Shown: positions 23,745 to 37,497, counted from the first letter of the stretch. The stretch: DNA of 64,000 nt from Trichoplax sp. H2 (GCA_003344405.1 NOWV01000115.1:180830-244829); one strand, 5' to 3'. Notes: generated by a model from the letters alone, not told the origin. A program made the numbers and translations.

Positions 23745-26700
23745 ATGGCGTCTTACCAAAGTGTACCATTAGATGTCCTTAAATCACAGTCATTAGTGGA
23801 ATTTATTAAAGAAAAGACAAATGCTGCCAGTTTGCAAGTAAGTTACAGTCTGAAATTCTACTTTGAAAAAGACTTTAAATGAAGTTGATCGATCAGTTAA
23901 ATGAAAAACATTCAATAAAATTCACCAATAATAATTACATCATAGCTTTTAAAAAAATCAAAACTGTTACTTCTATAACATTGAATTAATCTTGTGTCCA
24001 TTTGAAATTTATGTTTTCATTAATGCCGTACGTAAAATTTAAGAACGAAGATGATCCTTTCTACTTAGTGGATATCAGCGATCTTATATGCAAGTACAAA
24101 ACGGTGAGTAATCGTCATAAGCAGCTGCAAGCTCATCGTTCTTGTGTAAGAAACATTGCGGTTTATTTCTTTATATCTATCTATATAGTTCCATCTTGAA
24201 ATGGTCTAGTTCAAGCTTTAATATAATTAGTAATAATGTCGGCAGTTCGAGTAGAGGAATAAAATGCTCTTAGCAAATAGTATTTCAATGGTACTTTCTA
24301 GTAGTTCCGAAAACTACAACACAGTGCCTTAAAGGACTATGTAGTTACTTATCATTGTAAAGAATTAAAGGTGTAATAGGCACCACAAAATAGCTTAAAA
24401 AAATGATGATAGATCAAACATTATTCCAATATTATTTTTAGAGTTGAACCATAAATGTACAGCATGTTATTGTCAGTCAAGTATTGAAAGTAGTCGCTCT
24501 AGAAACTATTCTATCAATGTTAGTATGCGTAATGTATTAAACACATTTTGTTGTATTAATTATTTATTAAATCGTTCTTTTTAGATCTTTTCTTATATTC
24601 AAACATATTAGTAAACTATTCACTTAATGAGCAACGGTTTCTGTTATATTTTTACTTGATATGATGGTATCAATTTACTGGCTACCATTCTGTTCCTATT
24701 ACGGTCTCTATTACTGGTTTTAGTGGATGTCTTTGCTACCTCGTATCAGGCCATTTTACGGTACATTTCCTTGATCTAGCGTTTTAAATTACAGCTGAGG
24801 GTTTGTAATTTAAGTAGCAATAATATCTACTGAAAGTTTGTCTTAGCGATTTTATATTTACTTTTGTAGCGATGAAATGCAATCCGAATTTCCAAATGGT
24901 GGCAACTCTTTGCCGTTTAGGTGCTGGTTTGGACGTAGCAAGTGCAGTATGTTACGCTTGTATATATATATATATATAAGCTCTGATATATGTTAACGCC
25001 TTTAAAGTTAAGATTACATTTAAATCTTGTCAAATGTGATATTAAAAATAGGGAGAAATAGAGACTGCGGTAGCCTTGGGTCTCAAAGGCGAGGACGTCA
25101 TCTATTCTAATACTTGCAAGGGGATTTCTCATTTGAAGTAAGTTTAAGATTAAAATGCTTCGCTTTACAGTAAGTAACCATAAATCGATTACCTATCAGG
25201 GTTATTGGCATTTACTTCTGATATATTATGCATTAGACAGTCTAAATGGAACTAACATTATATGTTCGCTTAAATTTAGGGTAGCTGCGAATGAAGGTAT
25301 AACGCAGATGACATTTGACAGTGAAGAAGAACTGCATAGAATTAAGCGTATACTTCCCAATGCCCGGTAAATGTTACTTATTTTCCTGGAAAATAAATTT
25401 ATTGTTCCGTACATGACTTTAAGGACTAGTAATATTTACGCAGTTGAATTTATATAGACTGTTATTGCGGCTACTTGTGGATGACTCTGGCGCCCAGTGG
25501 AAGGTACAGCTTTGCGATAAAATGGCCATATATGCTTCTTTTGACTTTAGTCTAAATATCATTATTACGGCTCATATTAATACTAGCACGGAATAAATGC
25601 TGGAGCTCCTTTTAGCAGAGTATCTCACTTATTTAAAGTGGCCAAAAAGTTAGGCTTAAATTTAGTGGGAACAAGGTAATGCTAAAATGGCAAGTGAAGA
25701 GACTTTATTATAGCCAATAAATTGGCTATAGCGCTGTATCAAATAGTAAATAGTAATAGATATACTATCATAAATTGAAATGGAGAGAGAAGTCGAGATG
25801 TAAAATTGGTTATACAAATTTTAATATGAGATGAGATTTGATTTTACTCAACTTTCTATTCAACGTCTATGCTAACGCAATTCAAATTGTAACATTGCTG
25901 GTGGCTTTAATACAAGTTTTCATGTTGGTTCCGATTGCGGTGATCCTAGTGCATATTCTAAGGCAATAGAAAGGTGTAGAAAGGCTTTTGATATTGCGGT
26001 TAGTTTCAAATTTGTAGTAATATTAACTTTTATATAATTTAAATACTATAATTTTCGTTTTAATTCTCGATGCTTAATCATAACAGAAAGGCTTAGGCAT
26101 GGAACTCAGTATGTTAGATATCGGCGGTGGATATCCAGGACATGCAGATACATTATTTAAAAATGTAGGTGCTACTGTTAACACCTAATGATCTTGCACT
26201 TGCCTTATAAGTCTCGTTTCTTACTTCCAGATGTGTCAGTCTATAAATGAAGCAATAGATATCCATTTTCCATCAGGCTGTGGAGTCAAAATAATTTCTG
26301 AGCCAGGTAACCTTTTAATCTTTCAGATTGGATGCACTACCGTTGATCCCATTGAATGTTGCTTAAGTCAGTTCTAGTATAAAAGATTCATAATTGAAAT
26401 TATGAATTTAATTATGAAATTTAGGCAAGTACTTTGCGATGTCTTCTTCGATTCTATGTGCCAATATTATTGGTAAACGTCTAAGATACGAAGATGGCGA
26501 TGTTCAAATCGAAGGTATTAAAGCCTTAGTAAACCAATTTATGATATTAGTCATCTAATACTTAATGGATTGAACAATATTGCTATAACTAACGACACAT
26601 AGCTGATAACTCATTCTGAACTTAATTCTTTAATTTCAGGCAATCCAGATGATGCAAAAGACACTGTAAGGGTCTTATGTTGTGTTTACCGTTAGCTTAA

Positions 26701-27373
26701 TTTTAAATCTTTCATATCTTTACGTTTCAGGAAGTTATGTATCACATTAGTGAAGGTATGGGAGGCTCTTTTCTTAGCGTAATTGCTACACATCAGCAGT
26801 ATATCCCGAAAAAATTGTCGAATAACAACGAAAAATGCTACCGTAGCAGCCTTTGGGGGCCTTCATGTACTGCAACAGATTGCCTTTTAAGTGATTTTAA
26901 TCTTCCAGAGGTAAAATTTAATTGAAGGAAATACTGATATAATTGATATTGCAAGTTTACATAACACGTTACTACATTAAAAATACTTTACTCTGTTTCG
27001 CTGGGCAGATGGAAACTGGTGAATGGGTCTACTATGACGGTAAAAACAGCTAAACTAGTTCTTTATCCTTAATAATATACGGTAAAAGCAATACCGGTGC
27101 TGAAATGAAATTGCTTTATTTAATAAAAGATTTAGGAGCATACACATCGAGTACCGCTACTAATTTTAATGGGTTCAAGAAGGCTAAGAGTAGCTATTTC
27201 ATAAGTGAAGATTACTGGTACGACATATTTTTGCAAAAGCTGTAGAAAATTTGATTTCATCCTCTTTACATGCAATCATATAGAGAAAATTCAAATTAAT
27301 AAATTTTTAATTTATTTTCTATTGCGATAGGAATCAGTTCAAAAAAGAACTGTCGCCCATTTTCAATGTTTAA
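23745..27373 (+). CDS. Ornithine-decarboxylase-like protein 1 (17 exons)
   Basis: Group IV PLP-dependent decarboxylase fold (ODC/antizyme inhibitor family), 422 aa. Exons: 23745-23837, 24044-24103, 24724-24760, 24870-24946, 25052-25137, 25280-25366, 25458-25503, 25587-25675, 25917-25998, 26087-26164, 26231-26306, 26425-26514, 26640-26665, 26731-26910, 27009-27039, 27130-27217, 27331-27373; all GT/AG and in phase. Kept: PLP Lys66 (FYAMKCNP), Asp85, Arg151, His194/Ser197 (FHVGS), the glycine loop 232-234 (DIGGGYPG), Glu269 (EPG), Cys355 (WGPSC), Tyr384. Changed: Arg277 of ODC is Lys272. The two aspartates that bind the ornithine side-chain amine (332, 361) align with Thr329 and Thr356. It ends without the destabilising C-terminal PEST tail of vertebrate ODC. 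Cofactor binding looks possible; ornithine specificity is doubtful. Confidence 0.93.
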
Positions 27374-30300
27374 CGCATCGCATAACCATAACCTAAATTG
27401 TAGTAGAAACCGTAATCGCTATCTAGAGCACAGACTGTGCCTTGTTTGATATTTAGCAACATAATATCACTTTTTTAGGTTACATTAGCACCTACTTTAG
27501 TTCAATAATTTTAGTTTACGTGGTCTTGATAATCAAAAGGAGTCAGTGAAAGAAACTGAAATTCGAAAATCAACGTATAACATTAGTTTCCAATACTGAA
27601 TCTACTACCAATCTTGAACATTGGAAGAATTTTCCAATCCCAAACCCATTTGATGCTACTCTCGTAATTAAATTTTTACCCTGTCTGAACTAAAAATAAA
27701 AATTTCAAACAATCTATTTACTTTTATTTTTGTGTATTTATCACCGAAGTATGCAGCGTAATCATACAGCATAGAGAATTGTCGCAGTCAGCCCCAATTA
27801 TGTATAAATGTACTTTGATGACCACTTTTCAGTATTGCGGCGTAATGCATGAGTTATAAAAATTGGAATGATCGATCAATGATTTGCTTACTAAGTAATA
27901 TTTAAGGCTAAGATATCCAACTCTTATTATAAACTAGCATACACAGACCTTTTTAAATATTGTAATAAAAGCAGATTTTTATTTTAAGTTTGTAGGCCTA
28001 ACTTTATTGTGGCGTAGTAAACTTATACAGAATAAGATATAGTTTGCCGTATTACAGTATTAAAATCATAATCGCCATTTAGAATATAGATTGTGCCTCA
28101 TTTGATATTTGGCCATACAATTTTTTTTCATAGGTTATACTAGTACCAGATAATGTTAGGGTTAGGGTTAAGCTTAGTAACTTTATTTGCCTGTTTTTGA
28201 TAATTAAACGCAGTTCGTGAAAGGAATCTAAATTCGAAATCGACTTATAATATCAATTACTGACACTTTCAACTACTGCAAATGTTGAATCTTTTAATAG
28301 ATTTTGTAAATCTCAAGACAACTTTTATTCTTCAATCGTATATTAAATCCTTGCTCCGTTTCAAAGTTATCAGAAATAGTGATATTATCTTAGTAGACTA
28401 TGAACTAACAATAAAAATTATGATATTGGAAATTTGTTTATGTTAGTGCTTTATATTTAGTACCATAGTGTGCACTGTAATAGCAGACCAGAGGGAATTG
28501 AAACATTAAGTCTCAATTATATATGCGTGCACGTTGACAACTTTGTTCCAGTAATGTGTTGTAGTAAATAACTTAAAAATTTGGACTATTCAATATATGA
28601 TTTGCTTATCACGTAATATTTGGCGAAAGTTATTACTTGCATGGACCGTGGTGTAACAGCATTACATTTTCATTTATAAATAGGGCTAATGTGGTAAATC
28701 TTCAGTTGGTTTCAATTGGTGAGAAAGATCAAAATTCATTAACCCAATTTTAGTAGGGTATGCAGTATGTTGGAAATCTGAATTTCCAATATAGATTCCC
28801 ATAGCTTTGAAATCAAAGTAATAGCTATGCAGGGTGTTTACTACAGTCTTTGTATTGACTAGCGGAATATTTATGGCATTGATAAATAGAAATTATAATA
28901 CACTAAATGCGATTACGGTGCAAAAAAATGTATGGAAATGATTGCTTGTAAAAATAATCTATGTCCGTTTATCCGGTTTATCTTAGTCGTTTTCGACAGA
29001 TTATATGAGAGGTGAAAATTGAATTCACTCTCACGGACAGAAGGAATAATAAACGTAATTTTAAAACTACTCTCTCGGTTGTAACGGTTTATTGCATATC
29101 ATATGGATTTGATCAACTTAAATAACTCAGATTAAGAGTTAGAGGTCGAGAACCGATAGTAATAGTAAGAGATTATTACTAGGTCATTACAACCCTACTT
29201 AACCTATGCTATAATATTCCTTACGCTACTTAATACTTAATATGGCTCCTGCAAGTGAAAGACCCCTAACTAAGTATGATTGTCATAACTTACTCGAAGC
29301 CAATCATACCTAATTTACTGAGATTTGCTGATACCACTTACCGAAGCACCCTGTAGTCTCGCTTAATATTACGACTAATATATCTAACATCATTTACTAA
29401 CCATATGCGATGATTATAACACTTAATAGGGTGATTCTAACTCCGCTGGTCTACCATCTTATTTATTGCTATTATGGCCTTACTATAACCGAGTTTCCTA
29501 CATAGATTACCAGTATTTTTTAGCAATAAGGCAATACATTGCATTGCGAAATAATTATTAAAATCAAATACAACATTAAACAATTTATCTGTAACAGAAC
29601 TACTTTAAATTCGATCTTTAAGTAACTGCAATTGCTTCTAGTATACTAGTTTGCATGTAAACAGCGTAGAATAATACTGTAAAAGCCATCTTACTTTCTT
29701 TCGAATTTTCTTGATTGCCTTAAAGCAGGTTATTACTGGAAGATTTCTATGAACTACTGTTTGGCAACACAATATTATTACTCATGCCACATCATCACTC
29801 TTCTTTACAGTTAACATTGTATCCAAGTAAGATTTAATTCCTTCACTTCAGCCTGCAGTTTTCTGTGCTTCGTCACAAATTTCGCTCTCAGTAAATTCAA
29901 CAACTTCCGATTATAATCCCAGTGATTCAGTATTTCTATCGGATGATACTAAGTATTCTAAAGGAAACCATAATAAGACTCGTAATTTTATCGTCAAATT
30001 GCTCCGAATCAACGACAGCTGTTTTTTAAATTTATTATTTAAAGACAACAGGCGATTATACTATTTCATAGGGACAAATATTAATAGAGCGAGAAAAATA
30101 TGTGATGACACCATTTAATCCTTTTTCTGCTGTGGACTAGACGAAAAGGATATAAAATGAAATTTGAACTTATTAGAACGTCAAAGTATGTTGATCCAAT
30201 ATGAATTTTGATATCGATAAAAGAAAAATGCATTGAATTTGACGCTAAATTTATTAATAATTCATGCAAATGCATATTTAATAAAGGTTGTGTCACGAAA

Positions 30301-30622
30301 AGTGCCCTACTGAAAGAGTAATTACTACTAAGCCAAGTAATTTTAAACTTTATGATAAGAGTAACGATGATGATTCACGCTTAATTTAATTAAAGCTATA
30401 GAATTGTGTTTTATCAAACTTCTTTGCATTGGATTTATTCACCCAATTGGTATAGAATTTGTAAGTATTCGCTTTTCTTCTTTTCTCTCCAATACGTAAT
30501 ACTTTTCAATATTTTATTTAGTGATATTAAAAGAGTTATAACAATAATTACTGTAATTGAAAAATCCGTACCTAATGCATGTTCGCGTAAATCGCATTGA
30601 AGGATCTAGTAAACTCAGCAAT
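27374..30622. other. Spacer between ODC-like genes 1 and 2
   Basis: About 3.2 kb without a gene. It contains a diverged ~550-bp tandem duplication (listed separately) and a short interstitial telomere-like run, 'gttagggttagggttaa', near 28156. The last few hundred bases should carry the promoter of gene 2. An upstream in-frame ATG at 30557 exists, but the start at 30623 matches the N-terminus of the other three paralogues. Confidence 0.5.
27405..28635. repeat. Diverged ~0.55-kb tandem duplication in spacer
   Basis: The block at about 27405-27915 is repeated at about 28065-28635. Matching anchors in the same order: 'gtaatcgctatctagagcac' against 'ataatcgccatttagaatat', then 'tttgatattt', 'ttttaggttacattag' against 'cataggttatactag', 'ctgaaattcgaaaatcaac' against 'ctaaattcgaaatcgac', and 'gatttgcttactaagtaata' against 'gatttgcttatcacgtaata'. 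No coding potential was seen. Confidence 0.75.
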
Positions 30623-33600
30623 ATGGCGTGCCCTCATCAGGTATCAATAGATGTTATTCGATCGAAATCTCTGCAAGAAATAATAACAGAAAAAACGAAT
30701 GCAGCTAATATAGAGGTCAGCTTATCACAAAACTTTACATATAGATTTGAATTGGGTCAGTATTTGAGCATTAAATTCTCAAATATATGCAGGTTTTTTG
30801 ATTAATTTCAAGCCTACTTTGCACTTTTATGGTTTTAAGATAATGGCTCCATTTTGAAGTTTTTTCTTATTAATGAATTGCATTTTAATTAAAGAATGAG
30901 GACGATCCATTCTATTTAGTGGATATCAGCGATGTTATAAACAAGTATAAAACTGTAAGTAATGATACTCAAATGCGCTCTTAATATCTATATTTGAGAT
31001 TTACATTGCAATATCCTACTTTATATCTTTTAAATGTTATAACTGCCTAATTTAACACTTGATAATAAGTATCATTCTGTTTAAAGTACTTATTAATATA
31101 TTGGTTCCAAACCGTATCATGCTATACCACATTAAGTGCAAAAGTATTTTACTAGCGAATATTTTTAGATTCTAATGAAATACAGAGCATAAAAAATATA
31201 TTAGACTCTACCGATCATCAAAATCTCTTTGTAACTCCTGTATTTAAACTTGAAAGAGAATAAGCAATAAGCTCATATTGTTTAGCCAATTTGTATCAAC
31301 TTAAGAAATTGCCCAAACTAAGATATTATCTATTAAATTGGCCTTATTTAGTCTTAGCATTAAGCGTTTCCTTTATATCATTTCTCGTAGCTAAATAGCG
31401 GTATCTGCACACTATTTCTTCAATGAATCACGCCAATTATTGTATTTTTCTCATTATGATGAAATAAATTTTCTGATCATACTTCATTTTCTTACTGTCT
31501 CCATTGAAAAAAAGTGGATTTCCATGATACCACGTGTTAAGCCATTTTACGGTACATTTCCACTATCAAATATATTGCAACTTTAAAATTTGCTGCAGCT
31601 ATTTTTCAAAGTTTTCTTTATTACTCACATTTTCCTTACAGCAATGAAATCAAATCCAGATTTTCAGATAGCAGCTACATTATGTGGTTTAGGTACTGGT
31701 TTGGATGTTGCAAGTGCTGTAAGTTGTACTTATAATCTTCTATATTCAAAATATAGTTTCAGTTTAAATCATTGAAAATATTGAAAATAGGGAGAAATTG
31801 AAACCGCTGTAGCAGTAGGTCTCAAAGATGAGGATGTTATATACTCTAATACTTGCAAAGGAATTTCTCATTTAAAGTAAGTAAAAGATTAATTGCTTTC
31901 ATTTTGGTAAAGAAATGTGCTAGCTAAATGTACGTTGTTATCGACGTGATGGTATTTGGTCAGAATTCTTTTCATTATTCTATTCTAGACTTGAAATTTG
32001 GAGTAGTACGACATTTAGTACAGTTTAATTTTTAAATTTGTAACAAAGATAAGTCTATTGATTTGTTTAAATTGAAATTATTAGGGTAGCTGCTAAAGAG
32101 AATTTAACGCAGATGACATTTGACAGTGAAGTCGAACTGCATAGAATTAAACGTTTATATCCTAGTGCCAGGTATATATTTTAAATATGATTGGATAAGT
32201 AAATGTGATGTTAATGTTTTTAACTCTTATAAAAATAACTTTGAGGATATTTAATAAACATATGTAGACTAGTATTACGCTTACTTGTGGATGATTCCCA
32301 TTCTGAGCTTAAGGTAGAGCTTTCAATATATTGTTATATCGACTCTCCTTTCGCCTTATTTAACTTGTTGTTACTACTTCATGTGTTCCCTAGCTTGGAG
32401 TAAAAGCTGGAGCTTCTTTCAGTAGAGTGCCGCATCTATTGAAAGTTGCTAAAGAATTAGGTTTAAATGTGATAGGAACAAGGTAAGTGATTATTCTAAT
32501 ACATGAATCGGCGATAAAGTTCTATGTAGTAGATTAACACAAACATTTGCGTCGGTTTTCATAATTCGGAAGATGCAGTAAGCGCATAACTATCATTATC
32601 TATTTCGTAATCCAATATTAACCTAAAATTTAATTCGAGTTAATACTTATTTACGGCTTTAACACTTCATAATAGTTTCCACGTTGGTTCTGAATGCGGT
32701 AGCCCTGATGCTTATGCCAAGGCAATAGAAAATAGCAGAAGGGTTTTTGATATCGCGGTTTGTTTAAAAATTATCCTGTAATGTTGCTCAATTGTTATAA
32801 TTTTGGTTGAGTATGGAGGCTTATTTACATTTATGCAATAGAAAGGGCTCGGTATGAAATTTAATCTGTTAGATATCGGTGGTGGATATCCGGGGCAAAT
32901 AAACGAATTGTTCACAAATGTAAGTCATCGTTATCTCCCAAGGTATATAACAACCTTTTGCTAACTATGACAGCCAAACTGCTATACTTTTAGATATCTC
33001 GTATTATAAATAAAGCATTAGACATCCATTTTCCTTCAGATAGTGGAGTCCGAATAATTTCTGAACCAGGTAATTCTCTGTGGCTATCTTATGAACGTTT
33101 AAAGTCAATTTAATTTCTATTAAATGTCCAGTTCGTTCACTGCAAGACAAAAATACTATGAATATATTAATATATATTTACATTAAAATTGAACACAAGG
33201 CCAATACTTCTCTTGTTCTTCATCAATTCTGGTGGCAAATATTATCAGTAAGCGCATAAGATTTGAGGATGACGACATCCAAATTGAAGGTACGAGAGCT
33301 AAAATTTAGTACTGCATATTAGCAATAAGATGAGAGTCAAATTGTTGCCCCTTTTGCATCAATTTATATAATTTATTAGTTAATACATGAAAACTGATAG
33401 TATTTCAAATTTAAATTTTTTATTGCTAGGCTATCCAAGTGATAAGGAAAATATGGTGATGATTGTGTTTAAATTTTGTAACCTTTTCAATTGATTCTAC
33501 TTTAATCATTGAATGCTGTTATTTTTATAGGAAATAACGTATCATATTAATGAAGGTGTAATAGGCGCATTCATTAGTAAATTGATTATAAATTTGCTGT

Positions 33601-34173
33601 ATATTCCGAAAAAATTGATAAAAAGCAACGAAAAATGCTATCGCAGTAGTATGTGGGGCCCAACATGCACTCCAGTAGATCAAATTTTAAGCGATTATAA
33701 TATACCTGAGGTATATCTTCATTTTTGAAGAAATGCAATATTAGAAACTTTAAATTTCCTAAGCCCGCAATTAATATATACTTTTTTTCCATTTCGATGG
33801 ACAGATGGAAGTTGGCGAATGGGTCTATTATGAAAGTGAGTGCATTTATTATTTCTTAAAATGTATAAGATAATTCTATCGTAAACAGAAAATCGTATAA
33901 CGAAGCTATTTTATTGCAAGATCTGGGGGCATATTCATCCGGTTTAGCCACAGATTTTAATGGATTCAAATGCAAAAAAAAATATTATTTTATAAACGAA
34001 AAAGATTGGTATGATACATTTATTGCAATACCCTCTTGTATGTGAAACTGTTATTTTTGAAATTCACTCCTCAGCAGAAATGCAGTTGCTTAACCGATAA
34101 TAATAACTCAATTTGCTCTAATTTCGATAGGGATCAATACAAGAAAGAATTATCTCCTTATTTCAAAAATTAA
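30623..34173 (+). CDS. Ornithine-decarboxylase-like protein 2 (17 exons)
   Basis: Same family, 422 aa. Exon lengths are identical to gene 1 throughout: 30623-30715, 30895-30954, 31515-31551, 31642-31718, 31791-31876, 32085-32171, 32268-32313, 32394-32482, 32676-32757, 32842-32919, 32994-33069, 33200-33289, 33430-33455, 33531-33710, 33805-33835, 33921-34008, 34131-34173. Kept: Lys66, Asp85, Arg151, His194/Ser197, the glycine loop, Glu269, Cys355, Tyr384. Changed: the residue after Lys66 is Ser (AMKSNP, usually KCN); the phosphate-contacting Arg277 of ODC is Gln272 (EPGQYF); D332 aligns with Ile329 and D361 with Thr356. A hydrophobic Ile in place of the specificity aspartate argues against a cationic substrate. 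No stop or frameshift in any exon, so the gene is intact. The 3' end abuts a 167-bp duplication that includes its last codons. Confidence 0.93.
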
Positions 34174-34498
34174 CAAATTGCAGTATATGATCATCAGCTG
34201 AGCAGTACTAGTACAAAACCCATAGATTTAAGAGCACACGTATACATTATTGAATACCCTGTAAGATTTATAATTTTAAGCCTTAAATATTTCTGCAGTC
34301 GAGCTTTAGTCGACCAATTTTAGAAATTAAGATTAAAAATTAACAAATTGCAGTATAAGATCATCAGCCGAGCAGTACTAATACAAAACCCATAGATTTA
34401 AAAGCACATGGATACATTATTGAATACTCTGTAAGATTTATAATTTTAAGCCTTAAATATTTCTACAGTCGAGCTTTAGTCGACCAATTTTAGAAAAT
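34165..34498. repeat. 167-bp direct duplication at 3' end of ODC-like gene 2
   Basis: Two adjacent copies start at about 34165 and 34332. Each runs from 'aaaattaacaaattgcag' through 'cagtcgagctttagtcgacc' to 'aattttagaaa', and they differ at about ten sites. The first copy begins inside the last codons and stop of ODC-like gene 2, so the duplicated unit includes the start of that gene's 3' UTR. Each unit contains a short perfect palindrome-like core, 'gtcgagctttagtcgac'. Confidence 0.88.
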
Positions 34499-37497
34499 TG
34501 ATAATTTCGTGTATAAGTAATCTCTTTTCTTCATACATACAGTTTTTAAATGTGTAACACGATCAGAAAATGTTTGTTGAATTCATGTTTAATATTTAAA
34601 TTAACTGCTGATACTAAAACTATTACGTTATTCATCAAGGATAAAGTGAAGTTATGCTGAAGATCAGAGTTCATTTCTATTATGATCCTACTACTTTTTC
34701 GTTATTTCAAAGTATGATTAGTAATCATAACAGGACTTCAATGCACTTTAATTTGCTCCTAATAAAATTTGCATTATTCGCGTGAGTTTTAGAAAATTGC
34801 TCTGAATCACTGAAAGGTATTAGCCATTAAAATCCTAAGATAATGTTACATGTGCACATACATCATAAGGTTTGCCATTGCTAGATAAAGTAGAAATTAC
34901 TAAATTAATGGCGAATAAATATGCAGCATTAATACTCTAATGCTATTACTAAGCTCTACATAGCTATAGGATTGGCTAAATATTTCATTTGAAAGCAATT
35001 GGCATTAGTACTACTACATTGCATTCATCTATTTACTACCCAAAATTTGTTATTCTAAGGTTTGTTTAATTTATATTGGCCAACTGACTAAATTACACTA
35101 AATAAAATTACGCAGCGTGTGATTGCTAGGTCTGCCGGGATAAATAGAGTTTCTGGATACTGTGCTTAACCACTAGTATTTATTTTGATGCTTCCTACTA
35201 CAGTCTTGACCTATCAATATCTAAATTTATTTTTATATTCTGTTATCATAGATTTTTTGAAACAAAGTACAGTACTAAACCAAATAATATAGATTGAACA
35301 CTCAATGGTGCTGTAGCAATAACTTTAAACAGTTTAACGTACTAGCTTAACGTCTGATCACTTTGCTGACAGAGATACCGTAGCCTATTCCATTCTTTTA
35401 ATCCATAAAAACCAGAATAGGTTAACGCTCGAATTCGCTTTAACTTTACTCGTTTAACGTCCTGTTACTTCGCTGATAGAGATGCTACAGTTTTATCCAT
35501 TATTTCAATCCATAAAGAGAGAGTATGCTTATATCGCACAGTAATTAACTAGCTTAACGTATTGCCACTTGGCTGACAGAGATACTAAAGTCTTTTCCAT
35601 GCATAAAAAGAGAGTAGGCTTAAAACTTAATACTACTCAGTAATCAGTTAGCTTAACGTTTTGCCACTTCCCTGGCAGAGATAGATACTATAGTCTTTTC
35701 CGTTATTTCAATCCATAAAGAGAGAGTATGCTTATGTTGCACAGTAATCAACTAGCTTAACGTCTTACCACTTCGCTGATAGAGATACTACAATTTTTTC
35801 CACTATTTCAATCCATGAAACGAGAGTAGACTTAAACTTAGTACTGCTCAGTCATAAACTAGCTTTAACGTACTAACTTAACGTCTTATTACTTCGCTGA
35901 TAGAGATCCTACAGTCTTTTCCATCATTTCAATCCATAAAGAGAGTGCTGACTTATATTTAATAGTTAATATTTAATATTGCTCTGTAATCAACTAGCTT
36001 AACGTTTTGCCACTTCGCTGACAGAGATACTAAAGTCTTTTCCATGCATAAAAAGAGAGTAGGCTTAAAACTTATTACTACTCAGTAATCAGTTAGCTTA
36101 ACGTTTTGCCACTTCCCTGGCAGAGATAGATACTATAGTCTTTTCCGTTATTTCAATCCATAAAGAGAGAGTATGCTTATGTTGCACTGTAATCAACTAG
36201 CTTAACGTCTTGCCACATCGCTGACAGAGATATTAAAGTCCTTTCAATCACTAAAAAGAGAGTAAGCTTAAGCTTAACACTGTTCAGTAATCAGCTAGCT
36301 TAATGGCTTGCCACTTCACTAGCAGAAATAGATACTACAGACTTTTCCATTATTTTAATCCATCAAAAGAGTATAGGCTTACACTTAATATTGCAAAGTA
36401 CTCTACTAGCTTAACGTCTGCACTCGTCGCTGTCAGAAATACTACCGTTTTTTCCATCATTTCTGTGCATAAAACGGAAGTAACTTACGCTTAATATTGC
36501 ACAGTAATCAACTAGCTTAACGTCTTGCCATTTCGCTGTCAGAAATACTACCGTCTTTTCCATTATTTCCAAGCATAAAACGAGAGTAGGCTTAAGCATA
36601 AGACTGCTTAGTAATCAACTAATTGAACGTCTTGCCATTTCGCTGGCAGAAATACTACCGTTTTTTCTATCCTTTGCATGCATAAAACGAGAGAAGGCTT
36701 AAGTTGAACACTGCTTAGTAATCAACTGGCTTAACGTCTTGCTACAAATCAATAAAGAGAGAGTAAGTTGAGGCAATTGGTTTTACAATAATTCTCAACT
36801 ACTTGTTCTATTTCCTGTCTCCCTTGCTCATCCAGAGTTTAATTGCAGGAAATTTTCACCAAGGTCGTTAGTTCAATTCGCTCTTCTAGACATGAATATT
36901 CAACACCTCGTAAACTAGTGTATCATGTACTCCATTGAGCCAAATAATCTGTATGGCATTCGAGCAAAGTACAACGCAGTAAAGAACAAAGTTCAAGGTG
37001 CTCGTTGAGCATCAATTGCACTAGACTCTACGATATAGGCAAGCAATTGGCCATTTTTTTCCAGTCAAGCATTGGGAGTTTGCCTTATCCTGCTCATCAT
37101 AGCCACTACAAGTACGATACTTGATGCAGCCATTTGTCATGCAAATTATCTTATTCTTCATTTCCAATGCAATTTGTGTTAGCTGATGTAATTGTTGATG
37201 AACGTATACTTATTAAGTATGATTAATTAATTCTTCATACTATGGTGTTGTTGTTAGCTTAAGGAATAGACTTTCCGATCGATCCTTCTGAATACATTTC
37301 AAGTTGGACTGGTAGCAGTCTTCATTTTCCTTCCGTTTTGATTTGTATTTTTTGGTGCAGAAATTGTAAGTATCTACTTGTTTCTTTCCTTGTACAAAGA
37401 TATGATCTTGCTTGTAAGCAATCTTGAAAGGGATTTTACTAAGTGTACTATAACAACATCGATCTTGTAGCGTAGAAAAACCTACAGACTCAGCAAG
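34174..37497. other. Spacer between ODC-like genes 2 and 3
   Basis: About 3.3 kb. It holds the 3' part of the 167-bp duplication, unremarkable AT-rich sequence to about 35330, a satellite array (35330-36770), then about 700 bp upstream of gene 3. The minus-strand open frame at 37240-37536 overlaps the first exon of gene 3 and is rejected as a gene. Confidence 0.5.
35330..36770. repeat. Satellite-like tandem array, ~95-120-bp unit, ~13-14 copies
   Basis: The core 'actagcttaacgtcttgcca' recurs about every 95-120 bp (for example near 35341, 35552, 35651, 35754, 36094, 36199, 36409, 36514, 36729). It is followed each time by 'cttcgctgacagagatacta', 'gtcttttccat' and 'ataaagagagagtaggctta'. Two stretches about 444 bp apart (about 35575-35760 and 36019-36205) are nearly identical, so a higher-order unit of about four monomers has been copied. 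No coding frame and no CRISPR-like spacer structure. Confidence 0.9.

Noticed and set aside
30557-30622. Upstream in-frame ATG extending ODC-like gene 2
   Set aside because: The extension has no counterpart in the other three paralogues, all of which start at a MA- or MAS-type N-terminus aligned with 30623.
35330-36770. CRISPR-like regularly spaced repeats
   Set aside because: Whole units are repeated with no unique spacers, the period drifts, and the genome is eukaryotic; this is a satellite.
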